A DNA stretch of 64,000 bases from the NCBI RefSeq assembly GCF_009363275.1, contig NZ_CP045324.1:1922001-1986000 (forward strand), given 5' to 3'. Below the pieces are notes generated by a model, which saw nothing but the letters and a program-made list of their open reading frames with translations, made no database searches and was not told the origin of the DNA. Positions within the stretch are counted from its first letter, which is position 1, and every line of letters starts with the position of its first letter. The position numbers and the translations under genes were made by a program. Source of the stretch: Marinobacter sp. THAF197a (GTDB lineage: Bacteria; Pseudomonadota; Gammaproteobacteria; Pseudomonadales; Oleiphilaceae). Of this stretch, positions 26,338-35,283 are shown in pieces.

Positions 26338-27361
26338 CATCGCACAGGAAATGCCCTGGCTGACCCGCGCCTGGTCGGCAGTGCAAAGCCGACTGGCACA
26401 GGATCGTTTGCCCCACGCATTGCTGGTAGTGGGTGAGCGTGGCGTAGGAAAGCGCGCCTGGGCCCAGGCAGTGGCCGGATTGCTGTTGTGTGAAACACCG
26501 GCCAAATCAGAATCCGGCGCGGCGGTGGCGTGTGGCCATTGCAAGCAGTGTGAGCTGATGGCTGCAGGCAGTCATCCGGATCTGCGGGTTTATACCCCGG
26601 AAAAATCGCGCATGGTGAAGGTTGACCAGATACGGGCACTCTCCACGTTTGCTGTTGCTTCGCCCCAGGTTGGTCACCATAAGGTCGCGATTGTTGACCG
26701 GGCAGATCAATTAAACATCAATGCCGCCAATGCGTTGCTGAAAACCCTGGAAGAGCCGTTGCCGGACGTGACGTTGCTGCTGTTGCAGGAGAGCGGTCGG
26801 CCGGTCCTGCCGACCATTCGCTCCCGTTGTCAGGCGCTGACCATACCCTTGCCGACAGCAGAGCAGGGCGGGCAATGGCTGGCTGCCCGCGTGGCTGAGC
26901 TGGACGAGGCAAGCCGGCCGGGGGCGGAGACCTTAGCCAAAAGCCTGATGCTGGCGGGCAATGCACCGCGGTTGGCGCTGGACTATGCCCTCGGAGATTT
27001 TTTGCCCCTTCGGGACAAGGCCTTTGAAGCATTCCGGCAGTTTATGAAAGGGCAGATCCCGGTTGGCGAAGCGGCTAAATCCTTCAAGGCCCTTGGCCTG
27101 GACGATTCGCTCTGGTTATTTGAAAGCTGGGCCGCGGATCTGGCGCGGGCCAGTGTGGGGGGGGCAGTATCTGACCCGGAAGCGGCGGACATGCTTGGTT
27201 ATCTGGCAAACAACAATCCGCCGTGGCGGGCTCATCAGCTCCTGGACCTGGTCAGGGAAAGTCGCAGTGCCGCGGTATATAATGCCAGCCCGGAACTGGA
27301 GGCCAGCCAGCTTCTGATTGCCTGGCGGGAACTGATGCCAAGGAAGCGGAAAGCAAGCTGA
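26330..27361 (+). CDS. holB: DNA polymerase III subunit delta'
   Basis: HolB is the delta-prime subunit of the clamp loader. The 343-aa protein has the P-loop remnant GERGVGKRAW (residues 35-44), zinc-binding cysteines at 54, 68, 71 and 74, and NAANALLKTLEEP followed by RSRCQ (sensor 1 and SRC motifs). It overlaps tgpA by 8 bp and is followed by pilZ, as in Pseudomonas. In that genus tmk normally precedes it, but here tgpA takes that place. Confidence 0.94.
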   Translation: MTDIAQEMPWLTRAWSAVQSRLAQDRLPHALLVVGERGVGKRAWAQAVAGLLLCETPAKSESGAAVACGHCKQCELMAAGSHPDLRVYTPEKSRMVKVDQIRALSTFAVASPQVGHHKVAIVDRADQLNINAANALLKTLEEPLPDVTLLLLQESGRPVLPTIRSRCQALTIPLPTAEQGGQWLAARVAELDEASRPGAETLAKSLMLAGNAPRLALDYALGDFLPLRDKAFEAFRQFMKGQIPVGEAAKSFKALGLDDSLWLFESWAADLARASVGGAVSDPEAADMLGYLANNNPPWRAHQLLDLVRESRSAAVYNASPELEASQLLIAWRELMPRKRKAS

Positions 27362-27467
27362 GCTTTCTTCAATTTCAGCTGCTATGATTGTGAAATGTCA
27401 GGAAATTCCTGAAGCATTGTGGCAATGTTTAACGACACAAGAACTTCCAGCGTAAAAGGTATGTGAT

Positions 27468-27818
27468 ATGGGCCCAGGATTTGGCGCACGCAGCGGCATT
27501 CTCACCCTGACCATCAAGGACAAAGCGGTTCTGTACGCCGCCTATATGCCCTACATTCGGCAAGGTGGTCTGTTCATTCCTACCCAGAAGCAATATCAAC
27601 TCGGAGACGAGGTGTTTTTGCTGCTCAACCTGATGGACGAGCCGGAGAAAATTCCGGTTGCAGGCAAAGTGGTGTGGATTACCCCGAAGGGTGCTCAGGG
27701 TAACCGTGCAGCAGGCATCGGTGTCCAGTTTAACGGTGACGATGAATCCGCAAGGACCAAGATCGAGTCTTACCTGGCAGGCTCGCTGAGCTCTGATCGC
27801 CCAACGCACACCATGTAG
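27468..27818 (+). CDS. pilZ: Type IV pilus protein PilZ (non-c-di-GMP-binding PilZ)
   Basis: This 116-aa protein matches the original PilZ of P. aeruginosa in its order after holB and in blocks such as GILTLTIKDKAVLYAAYMP, GDEVFLLL and GNRAAGIGVQF. PilZ acts with PilB and FimX in pilus extension. The c-di-GMP motifs RxxxR and D/NxSxxG are missing, as is usual for this subtype. The protein ends in THTM, also as in relatives as I recall. A 106-bp gap separates it from holB, so it may have its own promoter. Confidence 0.93.
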   Translation: MGPGFGARSGILTLTIKDKAVLYAAYMPYIRQGGLFIPTQKQYQLGDEVFLLLNLMDEPEKIPVAGKVVWITPKGAQGNRAAGIGVQFNGDDESARTKIESYLAGSLSSDRPTHTM

Positions 27819-27830
27819 GACTCGCCTTGC

Positions 27831-28751
27831 ATGACTGACACTGTGTTACCCGGCAGTGGGCACGACATTCCGGCCGGCTGCCGGGAGGCACGCTGGCCGC
27901 TCGATAACCTGACCCTTGCCGGCCTGACCTGGCATACGGACCCCTCGCACGAAGTTCGCTCCCCCATACTTATGGTGCACGGCTGGCTTGATAACGCCAT
28001 GACATTCGCCCGGTTGGCGCCAGCGCTGGCCTCCGATGCCAGTGTTCACGCAATCGACATGGCTGGTCATGGCCACTCGGGGCATCGACCACCGGGCTAT
28101 GGTTACTGGCTGATGGACTATGTGGCAGACCTCAGTGAATTGATTGACCATCATTTCCCGGAAAGCGAACGGTATCCCCTTGATCTGGTGGGCCATTCGC
28201 TGGGTGGTATCGTTTGTGCCCTGTATGCGGCAGCTTTCCCTGAGCGGGTGAGGCGGCTGGTGATGATTGACAGCCTGGGTGCCCTGAGCCGCCCCGCCAA
28301 GGAAACCATCCCCCAGTTGCGCCGGGCCTTGCAAAAAAAGCGGAACGGATCTGCACCTCCGGCGGTCTATCCCGATGTGGCGACGGCGGCGAGGATCCGT
28401 GAGGGCGGGCTCAGCCCATTGAGCGCCGAGGCTGCAGCATTGCTGGTGCCCAGAAACATGCGGGCTGAAGGAGATGGCTTTGTCTGGCGCACCGATGCAC
28501 GGTTAAGGCATCCCACGCCTTTGATGATGACCGAAGAGCAGGTTCATGCCTCGCTGGCCGCCATCCAGACGCCAACCCTGTTCGTAAGAGCGTCGGAAGG
28601 GTTGTTGGCCAGCCGTGGCGGATTGGACAAGCGTGCAGAGCTGATACCCGACCTGACGACAGTGGACGTTCCCGGGGGGCATCATTGTCACCTGGATGGT
28701 GACACCACGCCGGTTGCACATGCTATAAAAAGGTTTCTATTCAATGAATAA
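27831..28751 (+). CDS. Alpha/beta-hydrolase fold enzyme
   Basis: This 306-aa protein has the oxyanion segment LMVHGWLDNAMTF (residues 47-59), nucleophile Ser123 in GHSLGG, and a late histidine in PGGHHCHLDGD near residue 290. No signal peptide is seen, so it is cytosolic. It starts 12 bp after pilZ and overlaps the next gene by 8 bp, so it belongs to the same operon. It could be an esterase, lipase or epoxide-hydrolase-like enzyme; the substrate is not predictable. Confidence 0.85.
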   Translation: MTDTVLPGSGHDIPAGCREARWPLDNLTLAGLTWHTDPSHEVRSPILMVHGWLDNAMTFARLAPALASDASVHAIDMAGHGHSGHRPPGYGYWLMDYVADLSELIDHHFPESERYPLDLVGHSLGGIVCALYAAAFPERVRRLVMIDSLGALSRPAKETIPQLRRALQKKRNGSAPPAVYPDVATAARIREGGLSPLSAEAAALLVPRNMRAEGDGFVWRTDARLRHPTPLMMTEEQVHASLAAIQTPTLFVRASEGLLASRGGLDKRAELIPDLTTVDVPGGHHCHLDGDTTPVAHAIKRFLFNE

Positions 28752-29655
28752 TCGTGCTGTTGTAATGAAACTCCGGAGCCTGTTGGCGTTTGCTGTGTTG
28801 GCTTTCGGTTCCGTGGTGTCAGCATCGGAGCTCGGCGAGCCGTTGGATGCGTTCGCCCAGTCGAGCCTTCAGTCGGCGCTGGACATTCGGTCGTCCGGGC
28901 ACCTCGTGCTTATGAGCCCGGTTCGTGAGATACGCGGAGAGATCCGCTCGGATGTCATGGCCAGGCTGCCGGTGAACGGCAAGGGCCAGTTATTCGAAAT
29001 CAACCGGGATGCGAGCCGCAGGGCCGCACAGGAACACTATCGGGGCGAGCTTCAGGCGCGAGGCGGCCAGATCCTTTTCGAATGTTCCGGAGTGGCCTGT
29101 GGTCGAAGCAACGTCTGGGCAAACCAGATTTTTGAGCAACCCAGGCTCCTTGGCCGGGATCAGGACCAGGACTACTTCGTCGGTGCCGTGGCGGATGTTG
29201 ATGGCAACCGATGGTTGACCCTGGTGTACACCGTCACCCGTGGCAATCAGCGTGAATATGTTTGGGTTGAACATCTCCAGGTAGCAACCGGAGCGGACAT
29301 TCCCGGCTTTCAGGCCTCTGCTGCACGGTTGCTGGGTCCCATTATTGTGCCCTGGCAGGGCGGTGTTACCCATCGGTTTGATTTGTCGACTACCGATCGC
29401 CGGCGGTTGGGAGAGTGGGCGGCAGAGGAGGGCGCCGAGGTGGTGCTCGCCGCGTTTTCTTCGCTGGAAAATGATGAAAGCCTGAATGATTCGATCGCAA
29501 GGGCGGAAAGGGCTGCGGGCGCCCTGGCCGACGTGCTGGCGAAATCCGGCGTCTCCCGGGAGCAGGTCCGCACCCTGGCCATCGGGCCTGGGGTGCAGGT
29601 AGCGGACCCTAACCGCACGGGTGACCGCATCGAAATTCTGGTAATCAAGAGGTAA
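28744..29655 (+). CDS. DUF4892-domain exported protein
   Basis: This 303-aa protein has a signal peptide (cleavage after VSAS near residue 28; a second in-frame Met8 is an alternative start). It matches what I recall of the DUF4892 family. The C-terminal third (about residues 215-303) has an OmpA-like flavour, with SLNDSIARAERAAGALADVL and an ending of DRIEILVIKR, recalling the OmpA/MotB peptidoglycan-binding fold. That resemblance is inference. It overlaps the hydrolase gene by 8 bp, and a patatin gene follows after 4 bp. Confidence 0.72.
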   Translation: MNNRAVVMKLRSLLAFAVLAFGSVVSASELGEPLDAFAQSSLQSALDIRSSGHLVLMSPVREIRGEIRSDVMARLPVNGKGQLFEINRDASRRAAQEHYRGELQARGGQILFECSGVACGRSNVWANQIFEQPRLLGRDQDQDYFVGAVADVDGNRWLTLVYTVTRGNQREYVWVEHLQVATGADIPGFQASAARLLGPIIVPWQGGVTHRFDLSTTDRRRLGEWAAEEGAEVVLAAFSSLENDESLNDSIARAERAAGALADVLAKSGVSREQVRTLAIGPGVQVADPNRTGDRIEILVIKR

Positions 29656-29659
29656 GGGA

Positions 29660-30886
29660 ATGTCCGGGGACACTAAGCCAGACGACCAACCGGTCGGCAG
29701 TGAGCAAGCGGCTGCAGAGGATGGCGTCAGCAAAGTATTGGCAAGTTCTGACGTATCGCCGGCCGAAGCTCCGGCCAATTCTGCACGCAAGCCCTCGCAA
29801 ACCGGAAACGGCAAAACGGTCGCCTTGACCCTGGGTAGTGGCGGTGCCCGGGGTTACGCCCACATTGGCGCCATTGAGGTACTGCAGGAACGGGGTTACA
29901 ACATTATCGCTATCTCCGGCTGTTCCATGGGCGCCCTTATCGGCGGTATGTACGCGGCTGGCAAGATGAAAGAATACAAGGACTGGGTGACCGGGCTGGG
30001 CCAGTTCGATGTCCTGAAACTGCTGGACGTTACCTTCACCTCGGTCGGCGCGATTCGGGGAGAGAAGGTCTTCTCGGTGGTCCGTGACATTCTGGGCGAC
30101 ACCCGGATCGAAGACTTGCCCATTGCGTTTACTGCGGTTGCCACCGATCTCCTTGCCCACAAGGAAATCTGGTTTCAGGAAGGGCCGCTGGATCGCGCCA
30201 TCCGTGCATCCATTGCCATCCCGAGTGTTGTGACGCCTCTGGTGCTGGATGGCAGGGTGCTGGTAGACGGTGCATTGCTGAATCCCCTGCCGATTATCCC
30301 GACGATCTCTGCCCACGCCGATTTGATCATGGCCGTCAACCTGAGTGGCGAGGATGAACAGCCAAGGCGAATTCCCGATGCGGCATTTGCCGATGAAGAC
30401 TCCGGCAGCGATATGGATGAATGGGTCGACGCCATCCGGGATAAGGCCTCCCGGTGGTTTGACTGGGATGCCATTAAGTCCCTGACTTCCAGGAAGCTCG
30501 ATACCGGGGAATCTCCCGAAGAAAAGATCACCCGGGAGATGGCGAAAAAGCATAAAGAGAAGGATTTGAAAGCCCGGCAGGAGGAGCCCGAGAAGGCCGC
30601 TCATCACCAGAAACGGGATGACCACGAGACCATTGACTGGGACAAGCTGGGCATTGGCAAATTTGATGTGATGAACCTGACCATCGAAACCATGCAGAGT
30701 GCTCTGGTTCAATACAAGATTGCCGGGTATCCGCCTGATCTCCTGGTTAATATCCCCAAGAATGCCAGCCGAAGTTACGATTATCACAAGGCACCGGAAC
30801 TGATTCAGCTGGGCCGGGAGCGTATGGCTGCCGCACTGGACCGGTTTGAGCAAAGCCGCAGCAGTTCCGGTCCGTTGGCCCTTTAA
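29660..30886 (+). CDS. Patatin-like phospholipase (RssA/NTE type)
   Basis: This 408-aa protein has the patatin core LTLGSGGARGYAHIGAIEVL with Ser89 in GCSMG and the Asp of VDGALLNPLP near residue 204. A low-complexity N-terminal stretch (residues 1-50) and a charged, Lys/Glu-rich C-terminal region (about 280-330) surround the core. There is no signal peptide, so it is probably cytosolic or membrane-associated. It is the second patatin of this window but a different subfamily from the DUF3336 protein. It is probably the last gene of the pilZ-hydrolase-DUF4892 run. Confidence 0.87.
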   Translation: MSGDTKPDDQPVGSEQAAAEDGVSKVLASSDVSPAEAPANSARKPSQTGNGKTVALTLGSGGARGYAHIGAIEVLQERGYNIIAISGCSMGALIGGMYAAGKMKEYKDWVTGLGQFDVLKLLDVTFTSVGAIRGEKVFSVVRDILGDTRIEDLPIAFTAVATDLLAHKEIWFQEGPLDRAIRASIAIPSVVTPLVLDGRVLVDGALLNPLPIIPTISAHADLIMAVNLSGEDEQPRRIPDAAFADEDSGSDMDEWVDAIRDKASRWFDWDAIKSLTSRKLDTGESPEEKITREMAKKHKEKDLKARQEEPEKAAHHQKRDDHETIDWDKLGIGKFDVMNLTIETMQSALVQYKIAGYPPDLLVNIPKNASRSYDYHKAPELIQLGRERMAAALDRFEQSRSSSGPLAL

Positions 30887-30964
30887 TCTGTATGCGGGCT
30901 GCAGGCCTGTGCTTAATAGGCGTATAATGCCGCGCTACATTAGCCTGACCAGGAAGACGTTTTT

Positions 30965-31870
30965 GTGACCAGTCCAGTTGACGATCTACACACCATCCGG
31001 GACTTTCTGCGCTATGCCGCGTCACGGTTTGCGGCATCGCCGTTGTATTTCGGGCATGGTACCGACAACGTGTGGGATGAAGCCGTGCAGCTGGTGTTAC
31101 GCAGTGTCCACCTGCCATTGGAGAACAACAATGTGTTTCTGGATGCGCGCCTGGTGCGCACAGAGCGCGAACTGATTGTTGAGCGCATTGAGCGCCGCAT
31201 TAATGAACGCGTACCAATCGCCTATCTTCTGGGCGAAGGCTGGTTTATGGGTATGCCGTTCAATATTGATGAGCGGGTGCTGGTTCCCCGGTCGCCGATT
31301 GGCGAGCTGCTGGAGAATGGCCTGCAGCCCTGGTTGGGCAGCCAGCCCGTTCAGCGGATACTGGATTTGTGCACGGGTAGCGGTTGTATCGGTATCGGCG
31401 CGGCCACCGTCTTTGATGAAGCCGAGGTTGATCTGTCTGATATTTCCGAGGCCGCCCTCGAAGTGGCGGACTCAAATATCGAGTTGCACGGTCTGGAAGG
31501 GCGGGTTCAGACCATCCGTTCGGACGTGTTTGAGAGCATCGAAGGCCGTTACGACGTGATACTCAGCAATCCGCCCTACGTGGATGCTGAAGACATGGCG
31601 GACATGCCGGAAGAGTACCGTCACGAACCGGAGTTGGGTCTGGCTGCAGGCGACGATGGTCTTGATATTGCCCACCGTATTATCGCCGGGGCTGCAGAGC
31701 ATCTTACCGAGAACGGTTTGTTAATCGTGGAAGTGGGTAACTCCTGGGGCGCCATGGACGACGCCTATCCGGACCTGCCGCTTACCTGGCTGGAATTTGA
31801 TAGCGGCGGCGATGGCGTGTTTCTGGTAACGGCTGCCGACCTGCGCGAGTGGCAGGCCAGAAACAGTTAA
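30965..31870 (+). CDS. prmB: Ribosomal protein L3 N5-glutamine methyltransferase
   Basis: PrmB uses S-adenosylmethionine to methylate a glutamine of ribosomal protein L3. The 301-aa protein has the SAM-binding motif LDLCTGSGCIGIG and the catalytic NPPY beginning at Asn202 (NPPYVDAEDM). It starts at GTG. The order prmB-aroC-MFS is the same as in Pseudomonas as I recall. PrmC is the main alternative, but it normally lies with prfA, and the N-terminal region (FGHGTDNVWDEAVQLVL) is of the PrmB type. Confidence 0.93.
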   Translation: MTSPVDDLHTIRDFLRYAASRFAASPLYFGHGTDNVWDEAVQLVLRSVHLPLENNNVFLDARLVRTERELIVERIERRINERVPIAYLLGEGWFMGMPFNIDERVLVPRSPIGELLENGLQPWLGSQPVQRILDLCTGSGCIGIGAATVFDEAEVDLSDISEAALEVADSNIELHGLEGRVQTIRSDVFESIEGRYDVILSNPPYVDAEDMADMPEEYRHEPELGLAAGDDGLDIAHRIIAGAAEHLTENGLLIVEVGNSWGAMDDAYPDLPLTWLEFDSGGDGVFLVTAADLREWQARNS

Positions 31871-31906
31871 AAAATATTTTATAAAACCTTTATAAAGTGC
31901 TGAATT

Positions 31907-33001
31907 ATGTCGGGAAATACGTTTGGTAAACTGTTCACCGTAACCACATTCGGTGAGAGCCATGGGGCTGCCCTGGGGTGCATTATCGATGGCTGCCCTC
32001 CGGGCCTTGAGCTGTCAGAAGCCGATATGCAGAAGGATCTGGACCGCCGCAAGCCTGGGACTTCCCGCCACACCACGCAGCGGCGTGAGGCCGATGAAGT
32101 GCGCATCCTCTCTGGCGTGTTCGAGGGTAAAACCACCGGGACGCCGATTGGCCTGATCATCGAGAACACCGACCAGCGCTCCAAGGATTACTCCAAGATT
32201 TCCGAGCAGTTCCGGCCGGCGCACGCCGACTACACCTACACGCACAAGTATGGTGTCCGGGATTATCGGGGTGGTGGCCGGTCATCGGCCCGTGAAACAG
32301 CCATGCGCGTTGCTGCCGGCGCGGTCGCCCGCAAGTTTCTTGAGCAGCGTCTGGGCATTCGCATTCGTGGCTATCTGTCTCAGCTAGGGCCGATCAAAGC
32401 GGAAAAACACGATTGGGACCAGGTGCATCAGAACCCGTTCTTCTGTCCGGACGCCGATAAGGTGCCGGAAATGGAAGCCTATATGGACGCCCTGCGCAAA
32501 GAAGGGGATTCCATCGGTGCCCGCATCAACGTGGTCGCTGACGGTGTGCCGCCGGGACTGGGTGAGCCGATCTTTGATCGGTTGGACGCAGACTTGGCCC
32601 ACGCACTGATGAGCATCAACGCGGTAAAGGGTGTGGAAATCGGCGCCGGGTTTGGCTGCATTGATCAGAAAGGCACTGAACACCGGGATGAAATGACGCC
32701 GGAAGGGTTCTTGTCCAATCACGCCGGCGGCGTACTCGGCGGGATTTCCTCCGGTCAGCCGATTGTTGCCAGCATTGCGTTAAAGCCCACATCCAGCCTG
32801 CGTTTGCCGGGCCGGAGTATTGACGTGCATGGTAATCCGGTTGAGGTGATTACCACTGGTCGCCACGATCCCTGCGTGGGCATTCGCGCCACGCCTATCG
32901 CCGAGGCCATGATGGCCATCGTGTTGATGGACCATTACCTGCGCCACCGGGGGCAGAATGGCGATGTGGAAGTGAGCACTCCGGTCATCGGCCAGCTTTG
33001 A
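31907..33001 (+). CDS. aroC: Chorismate synthase
   Basis: AroC makes chorismate from EPSP with reduced FMN, the last shikimate step. The 364-aa length is normal (E. coli 361). The signatures GESHGAALGCIIDGCPPG, RRPG-type KPGTSRHTTQR and RGGGRSSARETAMRVAAGA are intact. The TGA stop is followed at once by a strong AAGGGAGGTGA, which appears to serve the downstream MFS gene. Confidence 0.97.
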   Translation: MSGNTFGKLFTVTTFGESHGAALGCIIDGCPPGLELSEADMQKDLDRRKPGTSRHTTQRREADEVRILSGVFEGKTTGTPIGLIIENTDQRSKDYSKISEQFRPAHADYTYTHKYGVRDYRGGGRSSARETAMRVAAGAVARKFLEQRLGIRIRGYLSQLGPIKAEKHDWDQVHQNPFFCPDADKVPEMEAYMDALRKEGDSIGARINVVADGVPPGLGEPIFDRLDADLAHALMSINAVKGVEIGAGFGCIDQKGTEHRDEMTPEGFLSNHAGGVLGGISSGQPIVASIALKPTSSLRLPGRSIDVHGNPVEVITTGRHDPCVGIRATPIAEAMMAIVLMDHYLRHRGQNGDVEVSTPVIGQL

Positions 33002-33019
33002 TCAAAGGGAGGTGACACC

Positions 33020-34177
33020 ATCTACTGGCGGCTGTCTAACCTCTACTTCTGGTTCTTCGCACTCCTTGGAGGGCTTTTGCCTTATTGGTCCCTCTACCTG
33101 GAGGGGCAGGGGTTTTCCTATCTGCAAATCGCCACTTTGATGGCGACCATTCAGCTCACCAAAATTGTCGCGCCAAGTGTCTGGGGCTGGCTGGGGGATC
33201 GTTCCGGCCAGCGGGTGCGATTGGTCCGTTTTGGAGCCATTACCGGGTCGCTGTTCTTTGCCGGCGTGTTCATGGAACCCGGGTTCTATGGCCTGCTTCT
33301 GGTGATGCTGGCCTTCACCTTCTTCTGGAACGCGATCCTGCCGCTGTATGAGGTGATTACCCTACGGGCACTTGGCACGAGGAAAGACAAGTACGGCAAG
33401 GTTCGGCTCTGGGGCTCGGTGGGTTTTATCGGTGCCGTGGCTGTCGTGGGTGCCATTCTGGAGTGGGTTCCAGTCACTTATCTGCCCTGGCTGCTGTTGC
33501 CGGTCTTTGCGGGCATCGCGGTATCGGCGTTTCTGGTGCCTGCAGAGCGGGGCGAGCGTAAACCGCCGGCTCCCAAAGGCAGCCTGAAAGCCATCGTCAC
33601 CCATCCTGCTGTGATTGCCTTCTTCCTGATGAACTTCCTGCTGCAGGTATCTCACGGTGCCTACTACACCTTCTTCAGTATTCATCTGGAACAACATGGC
33701 TACGGCAAGCTGTCGATTGGCTTGCTCTGGTCGCTGGGGGTGCTGGCGGAAATCGGACTGTTTCTGGTGATGCACCGGTTGTCGCATCGGTTCAGTGTGC
33801 GCCAGATTGTCATCGGGGCTCTGTTCCTGACCATGATTCGCTGGATACTCATTGCCGAATTGACCATGGTCGTGCCCATTCTCATCTTCGCCCAGCTGCT
33901 TCACGCAGCGTCCTATGGTGCGTTGCATGCGATTTCTGTGCAATACATTCAGGGGTTCTTTGGCAAGCATCATCATGGCCAGGGGCAGGCCTTGTACAGC
34001 GGTCTGACCTTTGGTGCCGGCGGCGCCCTCGGCGCCTGGATGTCCGGTTTTCTGGTGGAGGGCATCAGCACCTCCGCCGCGTTCTGGGGTGGCGCTGCCG
34101 CCATGGCTGTGGCCATCCTGATCACCTGGCGCGGCTTGCAACCCATGCCGAAGGTTGATGAGGAGACTGGGCGCTAA
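33020..34177 (+). CDS. MFS transporter with probable non-canonical ATC start
   Basis: This is a 12-helix major facilitator of the MFS_1-like type (385 aa from ATC). The frame is open from the aroC stop, but the first ATG, GTG or TTG in frame is TTG at 33077, which would remove most of helix 1. The codons before it read IYWRLSNLYFWFFALLGGLL, an N-terminus typical of the family (YWRLS...YF). A near-perfect Shine-Dalgarno (GGGAGGTGA, 33007-33015) stands 7 bases before the ATC at 33020, so AUC initiation is the best reading. The substrate is unknown. Its TAA abuts the LysR stop with no gap. Confidence 0.8.
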   Translation: MYWRLSNLYFWFFALLGGLLPYWSLYLEGQGFSYLQIATLMATIQLTKIVAPSVWGWLGDRSGQRVRLVRFGAITGSLFFAGVFMEPGFYGLLLVMLAFTFFWNAILPLYEVITLRALGTRKDKYGKVRLWGSVGFIGAVAVVGAILEWVPVTYLPWLLLPVFAGIAVSAFLVPAERGERKPPAPKGSLKAIVTHPAVIAFFLMNFLLQVSHGAYYTFFSIHLEQHGYGKLSIGLLWSLGVLAEIGLFLVMHRLSHRFSVRQIVIGALFLTMIRWILIAELTMVVPILIFAQLLHAASYGALHAISVQYIQGFFGKHHHGQGQALYSGLTFGAGGALGAWMSGFLVEGISTSAAFWGGAAAMAVAILITWRGLQPMPKVDEETGR

Positions 34178-35053
34178 TCAGCTCCTGATTTCTTCCGCTT
34201 CCACAATCTCAAGCAGCGCCCGGGCACCGTTGCTCAATTGCCGGCCACTCAGCGCGACGGCGCCAAGTACCCGGGAAACCGGGTGTCCAACGTCAAGCAC
34301 CCGCAGGCTGTTGTCCAGCATGCTCACTGGCAGCACACTCCAGCCCAGGCCAACGCTGGTCATCATTTTGATGGTTTCCAGGTAGTTGGTGGGCATCAGG
34401 GGTTTCAGTGGCTGGTTCGCTTCCAGAAATAATCGGCTGACCACCCGGTAGGTCGCAGTGCTGGTGTCCGGCAACAGGGCCGGGTGTTGGGCCAGGTCTT
34501 CAAGCCGTGGGTGTTGCAGTTGTGCCAGCGGATGCTCCGCGCCAATGACAAAGGCCATCGGGTCTGGCCATTGCACCAAAATCCGGAACTCCGGGTTCAT
34601 GCTGTCGCTGAGGGTGACGAACGCGATCTCGGCATTACGCTTGTTCATTTGGTGGTAGGCGGCGTCGGATTCCATAAACTGGAGATCCAGTGTTACCTGT
34701 GGGTATTCGCGGCGGTAGCGCCTTAGCCAGTTTGGCAGGTGGTGCAGGCCGATGTGGTGGCTGGCGATGAGCTGGAGTTCGCCTTCGATGGTGTCGGCGT
34801 TCGGGCTGAGGGCGAGGCGGGCGTTGTGTATTTCATCAAGGATTTTGCGTGCGTGGGGCAGGAGTCTGGCGCCGGCCTCGGTGACGCGGATTTCGCGGTT
34901 GCTTCGGTCGATGAGTTTGGTGCCAAGCTGGGTTTCGAGGGCGGCGAGGCGTTTGCTGATGGCCGGTTGTGTCAGGTGGAGTGTTTCGGCGGCTTCTGAG
35001 AAGGAGCCCTGGTCGACTATGGTCAGGAAGGCTTTCAGGGAGTTTGCGTCCAT
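34178..35053 (-). CDS. LysR-family transcription regulator next to leuCDB
   Basis: This is a 291-aa LysR protein. I start it at MDANSLKAFLTIVDQGSFSE, the usual LysR N-terminus; a longer open frame to 35128 would add 25 unlikely residues. The HTH (TQPAISKRLAALETQLG) is at about residues 29-45, followed by a substrate-binding effector domain. Pseudomonas carries a LysR gene at the same place beside leuC. It may therefore control leucine genes or itself, but no T-N11-A site was settled. It converges directly on the MFS gene. Confidence 0.9.
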   Translation of the reverse strand: MDANSLKAFLTIVDQGSFSEAAETLHLTQPAISKRLAALETQLGTKLIDRSNREIRVTEAGARLLPHARKILDEIHNARLALSPNADTIEGELQLIASHHIGLHHLPNWLRRYRREYPQVTLDLQFMESDAAYHQMNKRNAEIAFVTLSDSMNPEFRILVQWPDPMAFVIGAEHPLAQLQHPRLEDLAQHPALLPDTSTATYRVVSRLFLEANQPLKPLMPTNYLETIKMMTSVGLGWSVLPVSMLDNSLRVLDVGHPVSRVLGAVALSGRQLSNGARALLEIVEAEEIRS

Positions 35054-35104
35054 TTTTGTTGTCCCGCCTCTGGTTGGGATAATCCTCTGGTTCTGTGGCA
35101 GGTC

Positions 35105-35212
35105 CCGGCTTGCGGGGCACCTTTCCAAAAAACGCTACGAGCACATCCCTGTGCGCTTCGCTCCGGCCATCCATGGCCTACGAGATTTTTGGAAAGGTGC
35201 CCCGCAAGCCGG
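35105..35212. repeat. Structured palindromic repeat element, copy A
   Basis: Perfect 27-bp arms (35105-35131 and 35186-35212) enclose 54 bases. The spacer can form two further hairpins: GCACA-TCCC-TGTGC (35141-35154) and GGCCAT-CC-ATGGCC (35165-35178), giving a three-way junction. Its spacer aligns with the reverse complement of copy B at about three quarters of positions. No coding potential is believed. Confidence 0.85.
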
Positions 35213-35258
35213 AACTCAAGCTTTGGGTTATAGCCGATCGATTCATTGGTTTTAAAGA

Positions 35259-35281
35259 CGCCCCGATTATTGTCCGGGGCG
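35259..35281. repeat. Small hairpin between the two repeat copies
   Basis: CGCCCCG and CGGGGCG arms enclose 9 bases. On the - strand it is followed by TCTTTAAAA, so it could be a weak terminator. It is independent of the two larger elements. Confidence 0.5.
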
Positions 35282-35283
35282 CG

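Noticed and set aside
29645..30853. 402-aa open frame on the - strand opposite the patatin gene
   Set aside because: It is antisense to a gene with clear catalytic motifs, and its composition is that of a reversed high-GC frame.
33013..33060. GTG at 33013 as the MFS start
   Set aside because: It is out of frame with the transporter and overlaps the Shine-Dalgarno sequence.
35054..35128. Longer LysR start
   Set aside because: The 25 extra residues precede the normal LysR N-terminus and have no family match.
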